64,000 bases of DNA, taken from assembly GCF_902686445.1 (NCBI RefSeq), contig NC_062215.1, forward strand, positions 24,202,750 through 24,266,749, written 5' to 3'. Source of the stretch: Sciurus carolinensis. Its lineage: Eukaryota; Chordata; Mammalia; Rodentia; Sciuridae. Positions 41,776 to 53,960 of this stretch are shown piece after piece; the stretch's first letter is position 1, and the number at the start of each line of letters is the position of its first letter. The notes beneath the pieces were generated by a model. The model ran no database searches. It saw only the letters and a list, made by a program, of their open reading frames with translations, and was not told the DNA's origin. A program made the translations under genes and the position numbers.

Positions 41776-43249
41776 GTTGTTGCAATTTGTGTCTAACAAG
41801 CTGTAGCAGAGAAGGAGGGAGTGAGGGCTGGCAGTAGTTACTTTCATAAATCATGAATTTATCAGCGTGGAAATAATGGTTCAGGACGGTGCACTGTGGC
41901 TCTCCTGCATTGTGTGTGAGCTCAGGTTCACCACTGGAGGAAGGATCGTCTTCCAAAGAGTCAGGATCCAGCTCTTCTCACAGTTCTGGGCATGAACCTT
42001 GTTAGGTATAATTTACCTGATGCTGCTTCCATCCTTGCAGCCTGTCTGAGGTGCCAGGTGCTAAAAGAGAAATAAAGTTTGTCAACAGGCAGATGCAAAG
42101 CCCTGGCTGGAATTCATCCCTCTTTCCTGCCCGCCTCCCCTGGGTCTCTCCTTTATATGATGCAGCAGAGCAAGGCGAGAAATAGAAAACCTACAGAGGC
42201 AAATCCAAAATGTCAAAAGAAGTTCATTTAAAAGGGGAAAAAAACTCCATACACAACCCTCACAAAAACCCGACAGATGCTAAGCTAATGGCATCCGCTC
42301 TGCCGATTGGTGGGGATGGCTCATGAATATTAATGAGTCCAATGCTCCAAATGGTGCAGCTGTGAACCCAGCTGTGCCTGAAGCTCTCTGATCTCAAAAC
42401 TTCCAGACAGGAGCCGGAGGTGGTCTGTGTCAATTCCCTACTCAGCCAAAAAACAGCAAGCTGGGTTGGCCTTCTTCTGTTCGCCCTTCTCTTCCTGGAG
42501 TTGGTACTCAGCAGCTAGTTGTGCCAGCAGGCTGGGCTGCTGGGACAGCAGGCGCTGTTCAAAGATGTGGATGTGATTTTTCTGACTCCCAGCTTTTTTA
42601 ACGATCCATTAGCAGCAGAGCATACAGCACCACCTCAGTTAATCTGAGGCCAGGCGCTGTCCCCTCTTGGTCTGGTGCTGAGTTGAGTATAGGCTGTGGA
42701 AGGAGTTGAACTAAGGGAGAGCTTTCCTAATAACATGGACCTGGGTACCAGAAAAACAGCAAAGCTAGACTTTCCTCTCCATCCAGGCAGTGCCATATGC
42801 CCCTCTTGTGTATTTCTCGTCCTGTGTGTGCTCAGGTCTATCCAGCACAGCTGGGTGACCTCTGTATGAAAGGGAAGGTGCTAGCTGGAGTGAGGTGATG
42901 GCCCACTGAACTGTTTTGTAGAATGAAATTATTTTTTGTTTAGATTTGAGGTGTAAGGCCGGGTCAGAGCCTGCTTTAGTTCTCTCTTCTCTGCTAGCTC
43001 TTCCATGGTCCAAGTCTAGGCATCTGTTACTCAGGAAGAGTGATCTAAGCTCAGAGGTAGTGGTTATTTGGTGGAAGTTTGTATGTAAGGTGTGGGGGAG
43101 AGGGAAAGGGGTTACGTTTTCTTAAGAATAAGTTTCTTATGTATCACTTTATTTGACCATCTCAGTGCCCAGTGAGGAAAATAGGCAGTTTTTATACTCA
43201 ATTTCTGACTGAACAAACTGACCTAAGTGTGAATATTAAGTATGTTTTG

Positions 43250-43545
43250 TTGGGCACGGTGGTGCATGCCTTGGAGGCTGAGGCAGGAGGCTTGCACATT
43301 TAAGGCCAGTCTTGGTAATTTAACACGACCTCCTTAAAAATTTAATTTTAAATTTTAAATTAAAAATTTAGGGGGCCGGGGAGATAGCTCAGTCGGTAGA
43401 GTGCTTGTCTTGCAAGCACAAGGCCCTGGGTTTGATCCCCAGCACCCAAAAAAAAAAAAATTTAAAAGAACTGGGATTGTGGCTCAGTAGTAGAGAGCTT
43501 GCTTAGCATATGTGAGGCCTTGAGTTCAATTCCCAGTACTGACAA

Positions 43546-43576
<31 letters not shown>

Positions 43577-43800
43577 GACCTAGGCCCTACTTCAGACCAG
43601 TTCAGTCAGTACTTCCCAGTCTCCTGAATAGCCGGGATTACAGGCGTGTATAAACATGCTGGGCCAAAACCTTTTTTTTGTTGTTTTTTTTTTTTTTTTT
43701 TTGGTCTTATTTTTGCAGTGCTGGGGATCAAGCCCAAGTTTTCTCATATGCCAGGCAGGCACTTTACCATTGAACTATGTACTTCCACAGCCCCCAAAAC
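43250..43800. mobile_element. SINE/ID cluster
   Basis: 43250-43345 partial B1-like SINE (+). 43374-43450 well-kept ID (+, GGGGCCGGGGAGATAGCTCA). 43465-43560 second ID (+). 43616-43665 B1-like scrap (-). 43690-43800 ID (-). Confidence 0.8.
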
Positions 43801-46229
43801 CTTTTTTAAAACATGTTAAAACCACTACTATACTCAAGGGGGGAGAAAAAAATCTCCCTATAGAGCTTTTCAGAATATTCAGAGCTCATTCGCCGTCCTT
43901 AGCGCCTGACTACTAAGACCTTAAATCCAAACTACCAAGTCCTAGGCACCTCCCACCCTATCAGGTAGCTTACCTCACAGCCTTTTAACAGTTAGATTGG
44001 GCATCACGGTAGCTCCATGTTTGTTTGTTTATACCCCTCTGCTCTTGGTGAATATTAACATTCTTGGGAGGAGGGTGGATAGTGAGCCTGAAGGATGTGA
44101 GGAGGCCTTGATAGAAGTGGGACGAGGCCAGCCCCTGGCCTGCCTCGGCCTGCAGGATTGTTAAATTTGTGGCCTCTGGATTTATGTACTAGCAACCAGC
44201 CGAGACACGGCTAAAGCCAACCAGATAAGCACTGCAGTGCAAGGTGGCACTTCCTTCTTCAAGCTGTGGGCAGTGATCCTAAGTGAGGGGTGACCCTCTG
44301 CCAGCAGGAGTCGTTCTGGAGAAGCCATACAACTGGGCCCAAGGTAACCTTTGGACTGTGGATAAGGGTCCCCTTCCTCATTTCCTTACCTAACACTGTA
44401 CCTTCTTTCTAGAGGATTGCCTCAACCCACTTTGGAAACCCCCACCCACCTCTTATTTCTCATCCACTTCTACCACAGCTCTTCTAAGGAACTGTTTTGG
44501 GAACTGCTGCAAAGACCAAGTGCGCATTTGGTTTACCAGCAGGGCAGTGGGAGCCGGGCCTAACATCTTAGAAAATAACTTCCTGAGGGAGAGACAGTTC
44601 TGGTTCAGTGATGACTGCCTTTGGAGCTAGAAAGCTGGAGACCTCAGATCTCAAGGTACAGTAACATAACTTGTGTTCAAAGTGATAGCAAGAGCCACAT
44701 CCTATAGGAGACAGTGGTCCTGAGTCAATTAAGAAGCAAAGCAAACATTTTACTTTAGGTTCAGGGGAGATCTGGTCTACTTCTGCAAACAAACAAACAC
44801 AAGGGGCACTTAGAGGGGCGTGGATAATAGAGGATGGTAAAGCAAGGGTGTGGGGATTGAGAGACCACCGATTTTTCCCCTGGAATGGCAGAAACACAAG
44901 CTGCATCTGTGGTCTTTGGATTATGGGAAGCCATGAAAGTTTCTTTTTATGTGTAGCTGTCGAGTCCCTTCTTGTCCTTCACCCAAGTTGTTTCTTTCAT
45001 AAGTGCTCTCGCCCTGTGTGTCTCTTCCCAGAGAGACTTTGTTGGTGTGGGAAGCCTGGCCCACCAGCAGCCTGACCCAGGTCCCTCCGGCAGAAGGCCC
45101 AGAATAGTGAGAGCCTGAGGCAGTCTGTTGGAGGCAATGCAACCTGCCTGCTGTAAGCTACGAGACTTAGATATATTCTACCAATTAGGGCACATCTGTT
45201 CGAAACACTGAAAGGCGGGCACTGTCTCTTTAAGAGCCATCCCACTCCTCTCCTTGAGTGATGAGGGCTGGGAGCACAGGGGAGTCGGATGCTGATTAAA
45301 CAGTCCTACTGCCGAGCTCTGTTAGAAAATTACTGTAATTATGATCTAGTCCCAGCAGAGGGATGAGTTCCAATCCTGCTAATAACCCTTCCAGGTGCCT
45401 CCGATTCTGGGCCCAGGGGAAGCAGCATCGACAGGGCTGTGGCTGGCACCAGGGCCAGCGCTGGCCGTCCTGTCTGGCCTACACGGGCAGACACAATAAA
45501 GGCACCAGACCCTTCATCCTATCTGGGCCTCTTGAGGGGGCAGTGGGTTTGCGTTGTTGTGTTGTTTTATTTAGTTTTTGGTTCTTGACAGAGCTCCTGA
45601 GAGTCATCTTGTATGAGAAAAACTTTCTCCTAAACTAACAGAGGACCAAGAAAATCACAGCCGCGAGATAGCAATCTGTCCTGAATCTCCCCACTTCTGC
45701 CTGGGGACTGCAGTCAACACCCCAAGCACGGTGCCCAGCGCCAGCCTGACCCAGTGCGATGCGAGGGAACCGGAGCGGCATGTACCCTCCCAGCTGCTGT
45801 GGGAGGGCTGCCTCTGCAGTGTTTCTGGGACCCTGGGTTTCATGTTCCAAGGGTGTACATGGCATTTCACTCATTCCCAATCAAGAGTTCCGGTGCTGCC
45901 CTCTTCCGATTTCCACCATGGGAAAGGGAAACAGGGAAGGGAACTACAGAGCTCTGCACACGCCGGACCCATACCTCTCCAAACTGGCGAGTCGGTCATA
46001 TTCAAGCGTCATTTCCCAGTGTAAATCTGTAGCAGCATGGGCTCCCAAATCTCAGAGCAGTGGTCCTGGCTTCCTGGTTTTTAAATCCGGAAGCATTTGT
46101 GGAATTTATGTGCCATATCTTTCCAACCCTGCTGAAAACTACTGCCATCATCTAGTGGTCAGAGCACAGACTTGTAGAAGCCAGGGCAGTTTCTCTGTGC
46201 TTGGCTCCCAGCAGGCCCCAAATTCCCTG

Positions 46230-46680
46230 AGACAGTGGTTCTCAACTGGGCGGATTTGCCCCCAGGGGATGTTTGCCAATACCTGGAAACATTTTTATTG
46301 TCATAACTGGGGTTGGGAGAGGGAGAGATGGGGAGAAGCACTTAGTGGGTAAAAGTGAGAGATGCTTCTAGACATCCTATGATGCCCTCAACAAAGTTTT
46401 TTAAAATTTTTTAATTTTTATTTTTTAGTACCAGGCATTGAACCCAGGGGCACTTAACCACTGAGCCACATCCCCAGCCCTTTTTATTTTTTATTTGAGA
46501 CAGGATCTCAGTAAGTTGCTCAGGGCCTGGCTAAATTGCTGAGACTGACTTTAGCCTGTGATCCTCAAGCCCCAGCCTCCCAAGCCACTGGGATTATAGG
46601 CATATGCCACCCACCCAGCTACAAAATAGAATTTTTTGACCTTAAAACCTTAAAAGCAAGGTTGAGAAACCCTGTACTAA
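46230..46680. mobile_element. MER5A-like hAT element split by a SINE
   Basis: 46232-46395 reads CAGTGGTTCTCAACTGGG, CCCCAGGGGATGTTTGCCAA, TTATTGTCATAACTGGGG, which are MER5A blocks. After a reversed composite SINE (46425-46620) the element ends with GGTTGAGAAACCCTG, the complement of its start. The terminal inverted repeats are still visible. Confidence 0.75.
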
Positions 46681-46911
46681 CAGCATGAAGCAGTCAGCTC
46701 CACATTCTGCCCCACTAAACTTGGAGATGTTGAAAAAATGTTTTCAAATCTCCAGATGCCAGATGCTTTCCCAGAGGAGGAACATTAGTGACTGGGCCAG
46801 CAGAGTGCGGGCCCACAGGAGTGGTGACGTGTGAGTGCCACCTAGGTGATTTATTCATTCATACAGTAAAGCTAGTTATGTCCCACCATGGATAAAAGGG
46901 AAATGTTTGTG

Positions 46912-47072
46912 CAGAATGCGGAGGCCCATGCCTGTAATCCCAGCAGCTTGGGAGGCTGCGGCAGGAGGATTGCAGGTTCAAAGCCAGCCTCAGCAACTTA
47001 GCAAGGCCCAGTCTCAAAAAGGGCTGGGGATGTGGCCCAATGCTTAAATGCCCCTGGACTCAATCCCTGGTA

Positions 47073-47106
<34 letters not shown>
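46912..47106 (+). mobile_element. Composite SINE
   Basis: CAGAATGCGGAGGCCCATGC, short linker AAAAAGGGCTGGGGATGTGG, 34-nt A-tail. A reversed open frame through it is SINE-derived. Confidence 0.8.
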
Positions 47107-47109
<3 letters not shown>

Positions 47110-47859
47110 GGTGGGGTGGGGATGCTTTCTGTTCCGTGGTGGGATAAAGGGGCCAGCTGTTCACCATCAGGTTGAGAGCATCTACAGTGGAACCAGATGC
47201 CCTCTTTGAGGACCAGCACTAGAAGCATCTTGGAACTCACTCCTATCACAGGAGGCAAGGAAGTGGCACACTATTGCCTAGTGCCACAAAAATGCTTCCT
47301 TCAGTGGCATTCTGCCAGGTGGAGATGTGGAGGACTGTGATGGGTCCCCACGAGGCAACTGAACACACAGTTGCTGACAGCGGGCCAGCCCCAGACGGCC
47401 TGATGCCAGAGACACCAGCCCTCTTGAAACAGTCTGGGCATTAGGAAAATAAAGTCTCCCTGGCATGTTTGCCTAGAAACCAGGCCTGCGGGGAAGGGGG
47501 ACTTCTTTAGAAGGGACGTTGCCAGGCCTTGTACCAGAAGAGCCAGGTCATCCCTTCCCTTCCTCCCCAGGTGACTGCACAACACATTTTGCCTTATTTT
47601 TAGCATGATCACACATCCAGTTTGCACCTGTAGTGTAGGCATTGTTAATAACTCCCACTCTCAAGTGTCTCAGTTCAGAAAATATATGGTCACCCTGTTG
47701 GACCTCAGTTTCCTGTAACAGTTGTATTTTTTTGGTCATATTTATAAAATATTTTTGTACAAAAACAGCTACATCTTGAAGTGTGTCATTAATCAAATTC
47801 CAAAGAATGATCGTTGATCAGTTCATACTGAGGAGAAAAACAGCATGTTTCTGAACCTT

Positions 47860-48165
47860 TTTTTTTTGGTACGGAGAGTTTAACCCAGGGGCGCTTAATC
47901 ACTGAACCCTATCCCTCCTCTTTTTTATTTTTATTTTGAAACAGGGTCTCCCTAAGTACTTGCTGAAGTGACCTCGAACTTGCAATCCTCTTGTCTCAGC
48001 CTTCTGAACCACTGGGAATACAGGTGTGAGACACCACACCCAGCTTGAACAGTTAATTTTTCTGATTTTTTTTTTTTTTTTTTTTTGGTCAGTGCTGGGG
48101 ATTGACCCCAGGACTTTGTGCTTGCAAGGCAAGAACTCTACTACTGAGCTACATCCCCAGCCTGA
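47860..48165 (-). mobile_element. SINE and ID, minus strand
   Basis: 47860-48045 reversed composite SINE (GGTACGGAGAGTTTAACCCA). 48072-48165 reversed ID after a poly(T) tract (GTGCTGGGGATTGACCCCAG). Confidence 0.8.
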
Positions 48166-48530
48166 ACGGTTTTTAAGTTTTTGATAGGGAAATTGAGAGA
48201 ATTCAGATTCCTTGCAAAAGAAATCTTTTTTTTGTTTGTTTTTGGTTGTGAGTTTCAAACTCCCTATCCAATCTCTGTAAATTCCAATGGGAAATGAAAT
48301 AGCTGGGCAGGAGGGAAGGGGGAGGAGCAAAGGATATGGTAATCCACAAAGTGGAAAATGAGTTTGGGTCACTGGGCTGTGCAGCAGGGATAATCCTCTG
48401 TGTCAAGGGCTGCCTTTTCTAAAGTCAGCCCCGCAAATTTTCCCGGCGCTCAGGGAATTAACAAATCAGCGCCACTCAAGATTTATCCTTCCAGAGCTGC
48501 TTCTGCCGGGGGACTTCCAGGGAGGGCTTT

Positions 48531-48553
48531 CTCTCTCTCTCTCTCTCTCTCTC
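48531..48553. repeat. (TC)n microsatellite
   Basis: About 11 TC units followed by pyrimidine-rich sequence and poly(T). Confidence 0.85.
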
Positions 48554-50054
48554 CTTTCTTTCCTGATTTTTTTTTTTTAGCCAAAGATGAAAGCACTGCT
48601 GTCCCTGTCATCTGAGAGTTTTGTCCTTAAGATGCAAAAAAGATTTCCATTTCCCTTATTCTTGTCAACTCCATCTTAGACTGTTTTCTTCTTTTCTTTT
48701 TCCACATTTTCTCAGACTTCTTTAAAAGCAGGAGTCTTCCCCATCTCCCCCACGTACGCACGTGTTACCTTGTGTTCTGCATCGACACCACTACTGACGC
48801 CATGAAATGTGGGTTTTGCAGATGTCTCCCTGGAGTCGTCCAACTGCAGTGTCAACAAGCAAAGCAGCTGACAGAGAATTTCAAGGGTCTTTTAATGTCT
48901 TCCGTATATTGTGTGATTTTGACCAAGTGATCACAACCTTCTATGTCCTCAGTTTTGCCTTTTGCAAAGACTAACTGGTTATAAAGAAGACGGTGCAACT
49001 TGAGATCGAGGCTGTCCCTTACAGTCAACGTGTAGGGAATGTCTGTCTCAAACAGGAGACCGGGCATCTAGTTGATCCCACCCTTGGTGCGGCTCATTAA
49101 AAACAATCGCCCTGGGTTTAGGGAGTGACACACACTGGGAATTCTCTTCCCCATTTTTATTCACCAGAGGGAAAGATATAGTTGGTTTTGAATTAAATAC
49201 AGATTTCTAAGAGATTTAACAGGTCATTGTATGGGGAAAATGTAATATTAAGGCAATTGCAAAACAATGGCTATGCCATTTTGCTATCTGGATGACAGAA
49301 AACACACTAGAAAAAACGTGCTTTTAATGAAAGATAGCTGAAACTTGCTAGTATTTCGGAGCATTTGGTATTCTCAGATATCAGCTTAGACAATACAGAC
49401 CGAACTGTTAGTAGTCCCAGGTTGGATTCTCCAGTGAGTGCACATTCCATGTAAGGGATTATCTGTAAAAAGGCAGGTATGCATTTGCTTCTTAAATTTA
49501 AGATCTTAGCTTTAAATTTTTTCCTTCTTTACATCAAATAAGGAAGGAAAAAAACCTTTTCACCTCTACCCTTCTTGGGTTCCACTCGCCAGAACAACCA
49601 GTGGCGATTAAGAAGCCATCCTACACGTAATGCGGTTAGTTAAGTGGTCTAATGCCCCAGTTATCCAGTTAGTGGCAGGCAGTGAGGTGGGGATTTGGTT
49701 AGTGGAGTCAAACAGAGAAGGAGTAATCTGATTAGCCAGTTGCCATCTGAGGCTGTTGAATTGAGTGGAGAGCAGTTTTGCTGCCTGGGGATTAATTTCC
49801 AACAGACTGCAGGAATCTGCTGCTTCTTAAAGGTCTATGGTAGAACTTTCAACTAAATACTAATACTACTAATAATACAACAATAAAAGGAAGAAAAGGA
49901 GTCTTCCCTTCTGTTTTTAGATAGTCTCATCAACCCAACACTCTCACTCTACTTTTTCCTGGTAAATAACGTCAGAGATAGTACAGCTACAGATCAGATT
50001 TCAAATCATTCCATTTGTTATATCCTTTAGGGCCAATCTAATTTTTTTTTTTAA

Positions 50055-50920
50055 TTTTTTATTTTTGTACTAGGGAATTGAACCCAGGGACCCAGGGGTA
50101 CTTTACCACTGAGCCAAATCCCCAGCCCTTTTTTTATTTTTCATTTTGAGACAGGGTCTCACTAAGTTGCTGAGGCTGGCCTCAAACTTGTGATCCTCCA
50201 TCCTCGGCCTCCCAAATCTCTGGGGTTACAGGCGTGCCACCATGCTCAGCCCAATTCTAATTTCTTTTTCTGCTAATTTTTATAACTAAAGGGGCCAGAG
50301 GTCTGAGTGTGGTCCCTACCCTAAGGTGGGGAGAAGTGGTCAAGATTTTTGCAGTTCAGCAAATGATTGTTTCCTCTGGTCTATGCAGGTAGAGAAGGGA
50401 TTTTATTTTAAGGGATTTTATTTTAAATGCTGAAACCAATGGCCAGGGAGTGAAGAAGTTACCCTGATCTTGTTCCTGTTTCAGTTCCCTTCTCAGTGTG
50501 TCCCAGATACCCGCTCTTCCTCTTTTGGCATCCCTTTGTCTTGTGTCTCTCAAGTCAGTATTGGCACAAAGGTGTTCTCTCTCCCCAGCATTGTAGACTT
50601 GGGCGCCTGGTAAACACTTCAGAACAATGCCCATTGTCCTTACCTGTGGGCTGGGATTGGTGCAAACCTCCCCAAGCAGGAGGCAATTGGTTCTTTTGTT
50701 CACCTGCTCATATGCTGCCACCTAGTGGTTCCTCCTCCTTTAACACCCTGCATAGAGAGGGGATCTTATGTTCACTATAATAGACCCACCCCCCACCTCA
50801 CCTTCAGGACCTGAATTGTCCCCTTTTCTTACCTTCTTCGTTTAGTGGTGCTGGGATTGAACTTAGGTTCATCGTGCATGCTAGGCAAGCGCTCTCCACT
50901 GAGCCACATCCCCAGCCCTC
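50055..50920 (-). mobile_element. Composite SINE and ID, minus strand
   Basis: 50055-50250 reversed composite SINE, 50845-50920 reversed ID (GTGGTGCTGGGATTGAACTT ... CACATCCCCAGCCC). Unique sequence lies between them. Confidence 0.8.
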
Positions 50921-51229
50921 CCTTTTCTTACTTCTTTATCCAGCATACACAAAATTGTTTTCATATTTTATTCCTGGGTCAGAAATATCTGGAAAGGAAT
51001 AGTTGGCACACAATATATTTTTTTTTTTCCCTGAGAAACTTGGATCCACTGTCTGCTGCCTGGTTTTTCTCTCATAGTGATATGACATTGGGATCTTGCT
51101 CCAGAGTTGCAATATGGTCCTTACAGAGGTGAAGAAGGCTTCTGCCAATCCAGGATGGTTCTGAACAGGCAGTTTCAGTGATAAAATTCCTATAGTTGCT
51201 CATGCGAAGTTTCTCACATAGAGAGGCAA

Positions 51230-51445
51230 CCATAACAGCTCACTCTTACCGAGCAGATACTACATGTCAGGCCTTGTTCCACATGTTAAACTCTTTCATC
51301 TTCCTAATTACTGAATGACCCACAGAAAGAGTACACCCTTTCTAAGGAGAGGAAATGGAGGCATAAACGGTCGGACAACTTGCTTGAGAAAGCATAATAA
51401 ACAGGGAAGTGGGATTTATTCCCAGCCTGTCTAGTTCTAGAGTTT
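51230..51445 (+). mobile_element. MIR-family element
   Basis: ACTACATGTCAGGCCTTGTTC, CACATGTTAAACTCTTTCATC, GGAGAGGAAATGGAGGCATA and GTTCTTAACC follow the order of a full-length MIR. Confidence 0.65.
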
Positions 51446-52439
51446 ATGTTCTTAACCAGAAAAGGGAACAGAGAGGCCTGTATTAGCCCTCCTCTAAGCC
51501 CCTCCGCAGCCCCTATCTGGGACGCACTTGATGCTTGCTCACTAACCCAAGTTCTGAGGAGGAGCTTTCCAGGCCTTGAGCTTTGCTTCCCAGCTTCTGT
51601 TTCAGAGATTCAGAACATAGAACACAAAACAAAACAAAATAAAGCAAAAAAAAAAAAAAAATCCACAACTACCACCAACAAAAACCCAAGGAGCCAACCA
51701 AGGAAAGTCTGAGAAGATGACCGGAAATCCAGCAGACCTGGGTTCCTGAGATGATTCTGCTCTGAAAGACAGTTGCAATTGCAAGTCTTTTTTTTTTTTT
51801 TTTCCCCCTGTCTGGGCCTTTGTTTTCTCTCTGGCTATCCTTTCCCACTTTGTTGGGAGATGACGAGAATGGCCAGAGGTGGCATTTTGACACTATTTTC
51901 AGAAAGGAACTCAACACCATCACACTTGGCAAAGAACCACATCTGAAATTTATTTGTGCTTTTCAAGCCAGCCAAAACAACCAGGAATTTCCTCCTCCCA
52001 GGGTTTCGGTCCCTATCGGTCTCTATCGCCTTGGTGGCAATCCTACGGCAAAGGTAGAAGTGTGTGTGTGTGCATGTTTGGAGAGGGGCACCAGCTGTGA
52101 GCAGGCTGGCTTAGTAACCGGGCTGACGAACGTGCCTCTTTCCACTTGTCTTATTGGTGGTCTACAGTCACTACGAGGTGATGGAGAGACTTGGGTTTCT
52201 TCAGTGGAGAGAGGAGTCATGGTGAGAGTGGGGGTTGGGAGCACTTGATGATCTGTTTCTTCAAAAAGGCAGGATAGAGAGAAGGATGTTTCCTAAAGGG
52301 GAGAAATACACAAATTTGCTTTTAGGCTTCCAAATATGAAAGTATGAATGGGAGTGAAAAGTCTTCCTTCCTTCCCTGTCTCACAGTTATGCAGTTTTCT
52401 TAAATCCTTGGAGGCAACTCATGTTATTTTCTTTCTCCT

Positions 52440-52890
52440 TCCAGAAATATTTCATACATAGCTAAGCAAAGCAAATAGGCATATATAATTTTCACTCTTT
52501 TTTGTACAGTGAGGCAAATTTGGCCTACCCTGCATTGCTGCTTCCCCCCACCCCCCATCTTAGGGGCCAGGGACTCGAACCACAGGCCTTGGGCGTGGTA
52601 GGCGAGCGCTCTCCAAAGCGAGCTATTTCTTCAGCTTGCTGCTTTTTTATTTTACCAATATTATCTCAGCATGCATTCTAGAACAGCTTTCCTTTCTTTT
52701 TCGCTGTTGTGTAGTATTCAATTCTCTGAATGTACTATAGTTCCTTGACTAGTTCTTTAGTGAGCATTTAGGTCATATTCAATCACTTGCTGTCACAAAC
52801 AAGTAAGCTTGCGTGTGTCATCTGGCATGTATGCAAGGATAGCTCTAGGATAAATTCCTAGAGGTGGAATTGTTGAATCAAAGATAATGC
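52440..52890 (-). mobile_element. Old L1M-like 3' fragment with ID insertion
   Basis: GATAAATTCCTAGAGGTGGAATTG and AGTGAGCATTTAGGTCATATTC are reverse-strand blocks of old L1 3' ends. A degraded reversed ID lies at about 52560-52645 (GGGGCCAGGGACTCGAACCA). Confidence 0.65.
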
Positions 52891-53372
52891 AATGATAAAC
52901 AACTTTAAATAAATGACAAAGTGAAATAGGGTGAATTTGTTTAGATTTGATAGAAAAATTCCAACCATTCTCCATTCACAGCCAGGAGAGAGTCCTCACC
53001 AGGAAAGCCATAAAGTCAAACCTTGAGTGACAGGCTGGAGCTCATGCTTCATGGCTGCACAAGAGCATTGGAGAGTAAGATCTATCCTTATGTATTTTCC
53101 CAAATTAATTCTCTCAGCTGCTGCTGCACACTAGAGTGGACCCTGGTCTGGAAGACTCCAAGGACAGTTGGTATCACTGTCACACCGATGTCATCCTTCA
53201 CCCCTAGCAATGAAGTCTGCTCCCATCTCAGGCCGGAAGATGGAGCTAGGGACATCAAACTGGTCTTGGGTGCCCTCCATCACTCAATTCCTAACAAAAC
53301 CCACTGTGCACCAAAGTGGCTCCCAGTGTGACCCCACCCACTTCAAGCTTCACTTGATTCAAAGCATGATGT

Positions 53373-53960
53373 GGGGGGTTGGGGTGTGGCTCCTTGGTTA
53401 GGGTTGGCATGTGCAAGGCCTTGGGTTTGGTCCCCAGCACAGCAAAACAAAACCAAAGCAAGCTGGGGTTCTTGCTCATAAAACACAAACTCTATTATTT
53501 ATTACTTACAATCCACTTGATTATGTTCCATGGGAATCTTCATACTAGATTTCTAATCTCGGTTGGTCATGGCACACTATGTGTACATTTGGGGAAAATA
53601 GTGCCCTGGATTTGAGAGCTGGGGATAAAGAAAACCAAATCCACCCTGGTGGCAAGTCCTGGATGTTTCCCAATATCTACTCTCCTCTTTTTATTTAATA
53701 ATGAACTCTCTATTTTTTCCTTTTTTTTTCTTTCCACTCTCTTTTTTTTTGTGGGGAGGACACCCCATGGGAGGGACCCAGGGGTGCTTTATCACTGAGC
53801 GCCACATTCTCCAACCTTTTTTAGTTTTTATTTTGAGGCAGGATCTCACTAAGTTGCTTAGGGCCTTGCAAAGTTGCTGAGGCTGACCTTTAACTTGCAA
53901 TTCTCCTGCCTCAGCCTCTTGAGCTGCTGTGATTACAGGCATGTACCGCCATGCAGGGCT
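53373..53960. mobile_element. ID element (+) and composite SINE (-)
   Basis: 53373-53455: GGGGGTTGGGGTGTGGCTCC ... TTTGGTCCCCAGCACAGC. 53745-53960: reversed SINE near the SKAP1 3' end. Confidence 0.75.

Noticed and set aside
42060..42080. Second AATAAA after SNX11
   Set aside because: Possible longer 3' end, but the signal at 41752 has the better downstream GT-rich element, so it was not made the main end.
45759..46352. 197-codon plus-strand frame, with two other frames open over the same stretch
   Set aside because: Two or three frames are open at once, the end runs into a MER5A-like element, and no protein family is recognisable.
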